NCBI GenBank assembly: GCA_009760855.2
Contig: WPIO01000032.1
Coordinates: forward strand, 3,727,001 to 3,791,000
DNA: 64,000 bases
From: Cristatella mucedo
Taxonomy: Eukaryota; Bryozoa; Phylactolaemata; Cristatellidae
Reading direction: 5' to 3'
Of the stretch, positions 55,180 to 64,000 are shown piece by piece (the stretch's first letter is position 1; each line of letters starts with the position of its first letter). A program made the position numbers and the translations under genes. A model generated the notes under the pieces. The model worked only from the letters and a program-made list of their open reading frames with translations. It searched no databases and had not been told where the DNA came from.

Positions 55180-55805
55180 GTCGTTTGAGCAGCACCCTCG
55201 GAGAACATAGTCTCTACGGGGCTTTACAATACATTTACATACGGGGCCCGACGATTAGCGACATGCGCAAGATCAAGCATGCGATAGCAAAAAGTATTAT
55301 TTTTTGGGCCAGCGTGCGAAGGCAAACATGTAGACCCTCACAGCCACCGATTAGTAAGAGCTCTGGCTTGTAACGCTCGTTGAATCATGCACAGAAACGC
55401 AGGCAGAGCACATTGGAATAAAATAAAGCCGAAAAAGTTCCTGGGGCAAAGGGAAAGCTAACCAAAACAGATAGATACATTTTCAGCTGAGACCTAAAAT
55501 TTGCAAGTTGTTGCACATAGTGCCCGTTGCCGGAAGCGAGCTCCAGACTTCCGGTGCGTGTAAGCTGAAGGCTCGATCGCCAAAATGTTTCAACTTAATA
55601 CGAGGGACTTCAGATGACTAGACGCTGAGAAGCGGATGACGCTAGTGCAAACTAGAGAAGCAAGGAGATCGGATGGATTGGCAGGTGCAAAATTCTTTGG
55701 AAGCTTAGCAGGGAGCCAGTGAAGCTCACACCGAAGTAATGCAATATGACCGCTACTCCGCTGTCGATAGAACAACCGAGCAGCCGAATTTCTCGCCATC
55801 AGACG
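55180..55805 (-). mobile_element. L2 LINE, minus strand, C-terminal end and tail
   Basis: Minus-strand translation gives NSAARLFYRQRSSGHIALLR and CELHWLPAKL, then after a deletion and frameshifts GDRAFSLHAPEVWSSLPAT, the L2 ORF2 C-terminal order. The 3' end at about 55180-55230 carries a degenerate hairpin (TAGAGACTATGTTCTCCGAG). The 3' portion aligns with 12866-13330. Confidence 0.75.
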
Positions 55806-56489
55806 ATTACTAGAATAGGCCGGGAGTCGGCAATAAAGAGATTTGCAATTCTCTAGGCACTATGTCACACACACGTAAGCCAGTATGGCTAGCTTATCCT
55901 TAAATGCGTGTGGATTTTTAAAATAGTGGTGCCGGTAGAGTTGAATTGGTCAAATTTTTAGATTTCTTATCATTTATAATAGCCTGGCACTGATGGGATT
56001 TTGTATTAGAGCAGTGAGCCATTTGTAGCTTGTCATGTCATAAAAAAGCAGTGCGCACATTGCGATGAAAGGTTAATGCATTGAAACTTCTTACCAAATA
56101 TTTAAATTCTCTTTTCTAAAGTGAAGGCTACTGCACTTACCGAGCTCGGTTGAAATTTCGGGTTACTTGACGATAATTCTTTTTGTAAGTTAATAACAGC
56201 TGATAACGTTTGTTTACGTGTATAAGGTTAACTTTTGTGCTAGTACCGTCCTCTTGCTATGGATGGGCCACATATATATGTGCAAAAAAAGCTACTTAGC
56301 AGAATTTTCTTACTGTGCAGAAATTAGTGTCAATAAAGAATCAATTTTTTGTTATTGTGCTGCTTAAATATAGAAGGATATTACTGCAGCAGATCTTCAT
56401 ACAGGTCTGGCTGCGTGTGCAGTAAGGCACTTATATATATAGCGTAAAACGAGGCAACCAGGCTTATCTGCTGTGAAAGTCTAAACTGC
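55806..56489. other. AT-rich intergenic DNA
   Basis: Nothing recognised. Confidence 0.5.
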
Positions 56490-56850
56490 TGTATTGCAGC
56501 GCTTGTTGTCGACCTATCGAGGTTCCTTACCAAGCTGCTCATCAAGTTCAAGGTTGTTTTTTAGGTCTCTTTTCTCTGGCCTCGGCTTACCTATCCGAGC
56601 TACTAAGCTCCCGTAGCCTTCTCTCATCTGACCTGACTTTTGAGGCAGATTGCCTGCGCGACAATTCCGCCTCAATTTTTTTCGAGAGCGTGCTTCCGTG
56701 CACCCTTGGCCAGGAACCCTCTACTGACTTGAGTACGACATTATCTGACTTGATGACGTTTAAAGCAAAGCTAAAAGCCCACCGGTTTCTCACGTTGCTT
56801 AGTCAATGTGAGTTGGCGTTAATATGCTTGCTCATACGTGCAAAAATTCG
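56490..56850 (+). mobile_element. LINE C-terminal relic, second subfamily
   Basis: Remnants of LLIKFKVV and LTYPS (LAPAYLS-like), then LSDLMTFKAKLKAHRFLTLL with CELALICLLIRAKIRL. Many breaks. Pairs with 39780-40010 as a subfamily. Confidence 0.5.
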
Positions 56851-57756
56851 CTTAATTATTAGTTATCACTCAATATGCTTCCTTAACAGCCCATTTGAAG
56901 TCTTATAAGAAATTGAAATCACTATTTTTGTCTGGATTTTAACCAATTTTTGGATAAGTAAATCGTCAAAGCAATGTGCCTGCTGCAACCTATACAACGT
57001 GTTTTTGTCTCTGGATGACTAAAATGTTTTATTTAATCATGAATGTTACTAAATCAAAAGTAAGTAAGCACTCTCACCTTGCTTACTTTTGCATCGCAGT
57101 AATAAGAAACGCCAGTATTTCAGCTATCGAGCATAACAATTTACTACAAACAGGCTGTGCAAGAACAAATCCTCTTTCTCTCACGGGCACTGGTTTTTGA
57201 GTCGGACGGTGACAGGGCAAACCGAGTGAGTGAGAGCGTCTGTCGAGGCGCGTCTGAACGCAGCTGCGCAAGCAGCGGTCGACGCGTCGCGCAGCATAAA
57301 CGAAACTGGCCTCTTCATGACAGAGCGTAAGGAAAACCAACTTTGCAGCAGAAAACGGAGGCCGAGTTTTCACAGCAGGCGTAAAGAGCAAATTATTAGT
57401 TCTTACAATAGAAAGATTTGATAGATGCAAGCATTAGAAGAAAGGGGAGTATGACTGCGAGGGCTATAGATGGCTATGTTTTATCTATAGGTCTATTAAA
57501 GGTATGCAACACAGCTACTTCCTAAGGACTCACGGACAAAAACAGTCAGCAATGGACGATGGTAGAGTCAAATGTTCGACCTTAATCTCATTAGTCACCT
57601 AGAGACAAATGTGTGCATCCATCAACAACCCAAGTGGCCACCAATCTGTAAGAAAAATCAGTTAACTAGTTGATGCAACGGTCTGCAAACTGGTTCCTTA
57701 GTTTTTGGTGACGGTGTCCAAAGGATCTACGGCATTTGACCTGCTGGCCGCAGAGA
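56851..57756. other. intergenic, nothing recognised
   Basis: No exon or element recognised. Confidence 0.45.
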
Positions 57757-57923
57757 GTAATTGCCCCTGTGCATGTTACCCCTAACCATGTTATTCATTT
57801 TGTTTGTTTATTGCTTATCATTCAATTGCATTTCCCCTTTGCAGCAAATCTAAAGCGCGTAGAGAGAGATTTGAATTCTCTGAGGGCGCTTTATCAAGCG
57901 CATTATTATTATTATTATTATTG
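57757..57923 (+). mobile_element. L2 3' UTR and tail
   Basis: GTGCATGTTACCCCTAACCA starts the 3' UTR. The hairpin AAAGCGCGTAGAGAGAGATT / TGAATTCTCTGAGGGCGCTT and (ATT)6 end it. Near-identical in layout to 12472-12642. Confidence 0.85.
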
Positions 57924-58719
57924 CGGTAATGTAAAAGTAAAATAACTGGTTCTCAATACATGAATTTTCAGGATCACTATCTTAAACGACATCCAAATCG
58001 CAGTCAAGCTTCATTCGCGAATTCAATTTAACATTCTAGCACGCTTGGGTTTAATCTTCAAATAGCGTATCAAATTATCTACTTGGTTCCTCGAAGCTGT
58101 CAAACGGAATGCAGTTTTCATTAATGGCACCGGTACATTTCACTGACTTTATCGAAACACCTTAACGATGAGCCATTATATTTATAGCCTAGCCACTGTT
58201 AGGACCTTACGACTGTGTAAATCTAATATCTGCTAGGGGTGCATACAAATGGTTCCTAACCATTACATTTAATTGTGCACTTCAAGCCAGTTTCTCCGTT
58301 GATATAACATCCGCAACTTAATGCAAAGAAATGCGTGTCAAACTGTAGCTGCTCGTCTCACACCAAGTAGCCCCCCCAGCACCCATCAATGCAGCCGAAA
58401 TACTCTCATCGATACGACAAACTCGAGAAACATTCTGCTAGTGAACAGTGTCGCGAAGCTTCCCCTTGATTTGCCCGAGCTTCCGAAGATACGCCGCGTG
58501 AAGCAAATACTTGAAAACTAAATTTTTTGGGTCTGACGCCGATCCAGCCAGTTTCAACGACTTGCTTCGTGTTTGCACTGAACAGCTTACAAAAGCCAGG
58601 GCTTTGTTTAACTCAAAAACTTAAGTTCTGCCAGTCACACTAGAAGTAAACATATAAGATTACGAATCATTTGTTTGCCAATCCTGCGTCCGTGCCTCCA
58701 ACAGCCAGCTCTAATTAGA
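57924..58719. other. AT-rich intergenic DNA
   Basis: No gene recognised. A 66-codon + frame at 58321-58521 is motif-free. Confidence 0.45.
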
Positions 58720-60290
58720 AGTGTTGAGTAGCAACTTGTGACCCTTCTAGAGTTTTCCAAAATTTCTGTAATCGAAAAGGCTACCGCAATAAAACTTAAC
58801 TAATTAAAAGAGCTCGTCTCAAGAGAACCTATACCGTCCCCTCTGTGGTCTTCAATGCCAGACATACTTAGTGCAGCCATAACTTTAATGCTTCCTTTGG
58901 CCAAAGGGTTGCTCCAGTCCTTTCAAATGGCCAGCGTTCAATCGATACTTAAATTTAGATGTAGCCAACTACAGCTCGGTTGTTTCCCTTCTTTTTTCTG
59001 TAGATTATCGAAAATATTTCCGCAAATCAGCTTTAGATTCGAAATATCAGAACAATTTGAATCGGGATTCAAGCAACACTGCTCCACTGAAACTGCTCTC
59101 CTACTTGCACCATTGAGATCCTTTGCAACAATGATGACGGAAATGTCACCACCGTGGTTCTGCTTGATCTAATTGCTGAATTCGAGCCGTTATCCTACTT
59201 TAGCGATTGAGAACAGCGATCGGTTTGGTAGACGAGGCACTGGCATTGTTCTGTAGTGTTCAATCCTTGCCGTGTGGCTGCTAAGTCTTCTTAAGCAGAA
59301 CAGTTACCTGTCAAGTTCCACAGCGGTCGGTTTTCGATGCTTGGCTACTCTCCATTGAAAAAGAGCCCCAGGAAAATGTTTTTCATTCCCATATGATCGG
59401 CTATCACTTACATATGCTACTGACACCACCTTTTTTGTATTTGTCATTTAATCAGAATCGGCTGCAGCGAGTGATAAACTGAATGCTTGCCTTGCAGACA
59501 CTTGATCCTGGATTTCGGCCAATTTTCCCTTAAAACTATATGACAATGAAAATCGAATCGTACTAGAAGAGCATCCCAAGCCTATGGCTGGACTAGGAGA
59601 CGGCTATTCCATTGGGCTATGCTATTGTACGACCACCACCGTGCACTCAGCCCTGAGATATTCTCTTTGATATCTGTTCAAATTCTGCAAGTTTCGTGAA
59701 GACTTTCTCTACAGCTGGCAATCACGTCAGATCCTCGACTAAGAAAGAATACGGACTTGGCTACCACGGTGGCTTGCTAAAATTTGACTAGCTCCTTGCT
59801 TTTGTCTAGGGTGGACTTCTGAAATTTTGTTTTGGCTAGACTACTAAAAAAAAGCCGTCAAGCCTTGGTAGCTGGTTACGAATGGGTGCAAAGCTAGTCA
59901 ATTTTCAAGAGGTTCAGCCGTATGTCTCCTTTTCTGTAAGAGCTTCGATAGCTCCAGGTTGATTAACCCACAGGCTCAACGTGGCCTCCATACCTAACGG
60001 AACTGCTGCTTGCAGTCTCAGCCTCCTCGTGCCCTCGGGTTCTCTATGCAGTAAATTAACTTAGTTTTGTTCCTTCCTGAAAGTCCTAGACTATAGACTA
60101 CGGAACTCACTTGCACAATTCCTACATAAGGACATCTCTCATGCTACCGACTGTGGCACATCCTTTCCGGCCATTTTGAACTGCCACTTTTATTCTACAC
60201 CCACGGTCGACTGCTTTCCTGACAGATCTATGCTTCAACTCTCTTTGTACCTTGAGATGACGTCTATTGGCTACTGCAGGAGCGCCGAAA
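58720..60290 (+). mobile_element. decayed LINE ORF2 (reverse transcriptase), + strand
   Basis: Successive frames give SKIFPQISFRFEISEQFESG and FKQHCSTETALLLAPLRS, the finger motif SGFRxxHSTETALL of L2/CR1 reverse transcriptases. Much weaker matches to later domains continue to about 60.29 kb, with frequent stops. It is more diverged than the main L2 copies and has no recognisable hairpin tail; a SINE-B relic follows. Confidence 0.65.
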
Positions 60291-60311
60291 GCTGCTTTGG
60301 ATGAGCTATAC

Positions 60312-60485
60312 ACAACTCCTACGTAACACACCCAAAAAGGTTGGCCGATTCCACAGCCGAATTTTCATAGCAGCATAGGGACCTCAACGGCTCTAACCAT
60401 CGATTGCAGTGGACAATAAGGAATCGCCCACTGCAGTATTCGAGCCCACGATCTAGGCCGTGAACAGCTAGCACATTATCCATGA
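60312..60485 (-). mobile_element. SINE-B, minus strand, degenerate
   Basis: The reverse complement holds GATCGTGGGCTCGAATACTG (B box), CAGTGGGCGATTCCTTATTG, and a decayed body ending near GCTGCTATGAAAAT. Oldest-looking member of the family. Confidence 0.62.
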
Positions 60486-61134
60486 CTTAAGATCATTTCT
60501 CCTGACTTACCAACTACCTGCATAGCTTGCAATGCAGGCTCATCGCAATGTTTGGTCCTAGAAGTGGAGCTGGAGCAGTCGGTATATAATGTACGGTCAG
60601 AAATACAAGGCAAACCATGTGTCCATTGCATTTTGCCCATCTACAACTCAACATGGCTCAGCTACCTGCATACTTAAGCAAAAATCAAGCCATCGATTCC
60701 AGCTCTAGCTTCCCTTTAGAAAGTCAATCCTCATATTTGAAAATCAAGAAGTTACACCAGCTAACTGATTTCAATTATTTACCGTCTATATACGTATTTT
60801 TGTAATCCCTCGTGCCTAAACAATTAGAAAATTAGATATTCTTCCACAAACCCTCTGCTGTGGTCAGGATCGTAATTTTGGAGATGGTTTTGGTATTGGA
60901 CAGGCAGCAGCCGTAGGGCTCACATACAGCACGTGTTGTCACTACCCGAATTCCATGGTTATCAAGATGTAATAGGTCAACAAAGCATGCTTCTGCATGC
61001 CTTTAGGGGATCAATACACACCCATGGCACACCTTACCATACTTGCCTAATATTAGGTAGTAATATTTTTTAATTCTGTTGTTTATAGGTGGGTACAGGA
61101 GAAAGTTAAGTTGGCTATCCTAATGATTTTGCAG
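60486..61134. other. intergenic or intronic, nothing firm
   Basis: Short + frames at 60617-60805 and about 60830-60975 are protein-like but lack defined splice sites. They could be upstream exons of the candidate gene ending at 61378. Confidence 0.35.
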
Positions 61135-61378
61135 GGACCGAGTGCCCACTTTTGATGACTTTTGTATGGCGGACCCTTCTAAACGTCTCAGGCAAGATCT
61201 AGTCCTTCATGCATTCCAACATACGTCTACCCATCGCCCTAGTGTAAGACCTACACTCTCTGAGCTCCCACCTCTACCCTCTGGAGAGGGATCGTCACAA
61301 TCAGGAGTAGGAAGTCGGGAGTATACGATTTTGCAGAACGGGACTACTAAATTCACAGACGCAGCTTACCAGAGATAG
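61135..61378 (+). CDS. candidate terminal coding exon, unknown protein
   Basis: A stop-free 81-codon segment begins immediately after a splice-acceptor-like CTAATGATTTTGCAG (branch-like CCTAAT) and ends in TAG at 61376-61378. Its composition is that of a real protein: DRVPTFDDFCMADPSKRLRQ, then a Ser/Pro-rich stretch and EYTILQNGTTKFTDAAYQR. I do not recognise the family. It would be the last exon of a + strand gene convergent with RPS19, about 1.45 kb away. Upstream exons could not be fixed, so it remains tentative. Confidence 0.32.
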
Positions 61379-62816
61379 CCCTACTTCACCAACCTAACAG
61401 GCTATGACGATTTGATCAGCAATCTTGGTATTCACAAGTCAAATGCTCAGCATCAGACATTCCAGCCAGTCAAAGACCACAGACATTTTAATAGCAGTAA
61501 GGGTGAATGCTTCGCTAGGACTTACTCGGCTTGAACTAAATTACCAAGGACAGAATAGGAAGATACAATGTTAAACTATGCTCCAGGCTTCGAGAAAAGG
61601 CAGTACAGCCACTAATCTGGAAGCTCTTACTTGTGATCCCTTGTGACACATTTTTGAATGTGGAAGTAACTGTGCTACTATTGATTGGCTGTTTTCCTAC
61701 GCGCTCAACACGATTCGATACTTCTCATGAAAAATTCAATTTTCAGTTAACCATTGGTCTGCTACCAACAGCTTAATTTGCAGGGGGAAGTGGCCACATT
61801 TTATGTCAGCACCAATAGTAACAAGTAAATAACGCATAAGAATAAATAGTCTGTACAGAAATTTAAGTCAATAATGTAAAAATTTAAACCTGGTGAATTT
61901 TCCTGTAACTCCTTACCCAAACGTGCTAGGAGCGTCCTATCACCTTTTCTCAAGTCGACTAAGTTGCAATGTTAAGCCACAATAAAGTAGAACCGTAACA
62001 ACATTAATTGCCAGCTTCATAAGCAGTACAATCCATTGTTCTAGGGCATGCAAGCCTACGTTAATTACCCACGTTAACACCAAACATAAACTGTACAAGG
62101 TCTTCCACTATACTCAACAGCTATCCTATTCCAATTTCTAATGTAAGGATACTCAAACGAAGATCATTAGATGATTGCTCAGCAAATCGTAGTAACAACA
62201 TCCACTTATGATCACCATTAAAAAAAGGCGCTCTAGTATAGAAGATTCTCAAGAAAACTAATTAATTTTCTAATCAGTCCTCAGGCACTATTGTCAGTTG
62301 TTATTCTAGTCATGCAATTCACCTATAAGATCACAGAAACTTCATTGGACAAATTTACCTTCAGTTACCTAGTTCTAAAACAAGCACTACTCATAACTAC
62401 AAGTCAAACAACGAGAGCGAATCATAGGAGCAACCACTCACTACGAGGTGAAGAATAATTACCAGCTCGAAAGATTTTGCATCTAGAAGCACTGAGCCGA
62501 AAAAGTCAGCTTAGTACTTCTTAACTATGTACAACCACAGACTTGAGGCGACCAAGTTAATTCTGTAAGCTTACATTACTAAAAAATAACGTTAAGTCGA
62601 TCAGAAAACCTTAAATAGATTCTCTTAAATTCACAATAACCTTAGTTTGCCCATTCATACGATCTGCTAATAAAATTGATAAAAACGTGAACGAACTAAC
62701 AATCGGATCCAAGCATCAATCAAGTATATGCTTGAACAATCCCACAATACTGGTATTAAAATTCTTGGCCTTATACACTGCTTCAAACACAAAAAACAAT
62801 GTTCATTATTGCAACA
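61379..62816. other. AT-rich intergenic DNA between convergent genes
   Basis: 1.4 kb without recognisable elements, unusually clean of SINE/L2 debris compared with the rest of the window. Confidence 0.5.
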
Positions 62817-62822
62817 TTTATT
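62817..62822 (-). terminator. RPS19: poly(A) signal of RPS19
   Basis: AATAAA on the minus strand, about 11 nt after the TGA stop. A very short 3' UTR is usual for ribosomal protein genes. Confidence 0.75.
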
Positions 62823-62832
62823 TCGTGTTCAT

Positions 62833-63092
62833 TCACTGCTTGTTCGCCTTCAGCTGTGTGGCTATCCGGTCAAGGTCTCGCCTACCAGTGCTGGTGAGCT
62901 TTCGACCTCCATTAGGATCTTTCTCAACCATCTTGAGGCTCTCCAGGGCTTGCAGTGCCTTTCTGGCAACTGAGGCACTGCCAAAAACGAAGTGAGATGG
63001 TGTGGTTCCATTGTTTTGTCTTCCACCATACATATAGGTCAGGGCACCGACTCCGACTGGGGATCTAATATAAAGATGCCTTGCAATTGCAG
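62833..63092 (-). CDS. RPS19: 40S ribosomal protein S19, terminal exon
   Basis: Component of the small cytosolic ribosomal subunit, needed for 18S rRNA maturation. On the minus strand the exon starts at 63092 after TTATTGTAG and ends with TGA at 62835-62833. It encodes the C-terminal 85 residues with family hallmarks in order: [68 protein letters not shown]. It covers roughly the last 60 percent of the usual 145-residue protein and joins in phase to the exon at 63815-63915 through a 722-bp intron. No frame breaks, so it appears functional. Confidence 0.95.
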
Positions 63093-63814
63093 CTACAATA
63101 AGAAAGATTCCTTTTTAGCATGTAAGGAAATGGATCATCCATGATGAGTGAGAGAATGCCATCAAATAGGGCAAGTAGTAGCGTGATGAGCAGCCATTCA
63201 CCCTAACTCACATCACAGCTACTAATAAACAAGCAAGAGTGAAGCCAGGCATTGCAAATTTTGCAACAAAGCTAAGCCTAAGCATTGGCATGTCTTTTAT
63301 AACCATTAACGCATTTAACAGCTGCTAATTAGACTAATATTGTCATGCTTTATCATACAGGATATCCATTAGCCATGTATGAGCTACAACTAGATATTGC
63401 AAGGCAAGGGAATCGACGATCAAATGAGGGTCACATGCCCATTGTACAACAAAAAGGGCAAGGCATATGAGACACACTTCATGATACAAAGGGAAATCAA
63501 AACTGAATTCTAGTGACTTTAGCCGAGGCTCACAAAACTGACAGCACGGTTCAATTTCTGGCATTTTACCAAAAGCTACTAAGTGCCAAATGCAGTTAAT
63601 AAGCTGCTAGTCGTGCTTAAGCGAAAACTAGTAAATGAACATTGCCTGCCTACATAACAGGCTTAGTGTTGCTTGATGGGAATGCATGACAAAGGGTGGC
63701 AACATACAGGAACAACATTTTTATACATGCTGACAAATTCGCTGTTAGAAGCGAGGCATACAACCGCAAGGAATCCACAAAGAGATATCAATTGAGAAAG
63801 CACGCTGCCCTCAC
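63093..63814 (-). other. RPS19: RPS19 intron
   Basis: 722-bp intron with donor GTGAGG (63814 downwards) and acceptor TATTGTAG. Ribosomal protein introns often host snoRNAs. I looked for paired C (RUGAUGA) and D (CUGA) boxes on the coding strand and found no convincing pair. Confidence 0.8.
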
Positions 63815-63915
63815 CGGTCCTGGTATAAAACCAATCAATATCGTCAGGTGCCATCTCCTTGTACGATCCAAGCTTAATTATATCAGCATTTTCGATCATC
63901 TTGATTTTACCAGCC
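63815..63915 (-). CDS. RPS19: 40S ribosomal protein S19, internal exon
   Basis: A 101-bp exon on the minus strand, after acceptor CTTTTTATTAG and before donor G|GTGAGG. It encodes AGKIKMIENADIIKLGS and YKEMAPDDIDWFYTRT, matching [20 protein letters not shown]...DENWFYTRA of animal S19. The splice joins G with CT to give Ala, continuing into AIARHLYIR. The usual Pro-x-Trp after the first lysines is replaced (IEN for PEW), an unusual change at a conserved site. Upstream exons with the start codon lie beyond the window: 63916-64000 shows no S19 N-terminus. Confidence 0.93.
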
Positions 63916-64000
63916 CTAATAAAAAGCAACACAAGTTGAAATAGAATTTGAAAATGCAACAAGTCCTAGCGCTGGTACCGCTTAGCTGTTACTGAGGCCA

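Noticed and set aside
63093-63814. snoRNA inside the RPS19 intron
   Set aside because: No C/D box pair or H/ACA pattern seen on the coding strand by eye. A dedicated covariance search would be needed to exclude it.

Overview
The window is eukaryotic and most likely from a non-vertebrate metazoan. It has spliced genes with GT-AG introns, a cytosolic ribosomal protein gene, L2-type non-LTR retrotransposons, tRNA-derived SINEs, pogo and Mutator-like DNA transposon remnants and many long microsatellites. I cannot name the species. Only about 2 kb is convincingly host coding sequence. GC content is patchy: roughly 0-9.9 kb and 46.5-64 kb are AT-rich, while much of 24.6-46.4 kb is GC- and CpG-rich.

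Layout. 0-9.9 kb: AT-rich DNA with L2 3' ends, one SINE and scraps of others. 9.9-10.9 kb: CpG-rich block with a perfect CRE, possibly a promoter. 11-20.4 kb: L2 tails, SINEs and large (TA)n, (CT)n and (GT)n arrays, plus a GC-rich block at 18.0-18.9 kb. 20.7-24.3 kb: a MULE transposase relic, then an L2 on the minus strand split by a 760-bp pogo-like element. 25.5-30.1 kb: GC-rich DNA with a 0.4-kb sequence present twice and two SINEs. 33.8-34.1 kb: a SINE inserted inside another SINE. 34.5-46.5 kb: a three-member tandem family of a small secreted NTR/TIMP-like protein (two intact copies flanking a truncated one joined to L2 sequence). 46.5-60.5 kb: further L2 and SINE debris. 61.1-64 kb: a possible terminal exon on + facing the 3' part of a ribosomal protein S19 gene on -.

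The best-supported genes are the two intact NTR-like copies (34671-35334 and 45412-46104, each with TATA box, CAG-repeat leader, 7-base coding first exon, one intron and a shared 3' UTR hairpin) and the RPS19 exons (62833-63092 and 63815-63915, minus strand). The repeats form a coherent system. The autonomous L2 family and the tRNA-derived SINE-A end in the same hairpin (AGCGCC...GGCGCT followed by an A/T-rich tail), as expected if L2 reverse transcriptase mobilises the SINE. The names SINE-A, SINE-B and SINE-C are mine, for families recognised only within this window.
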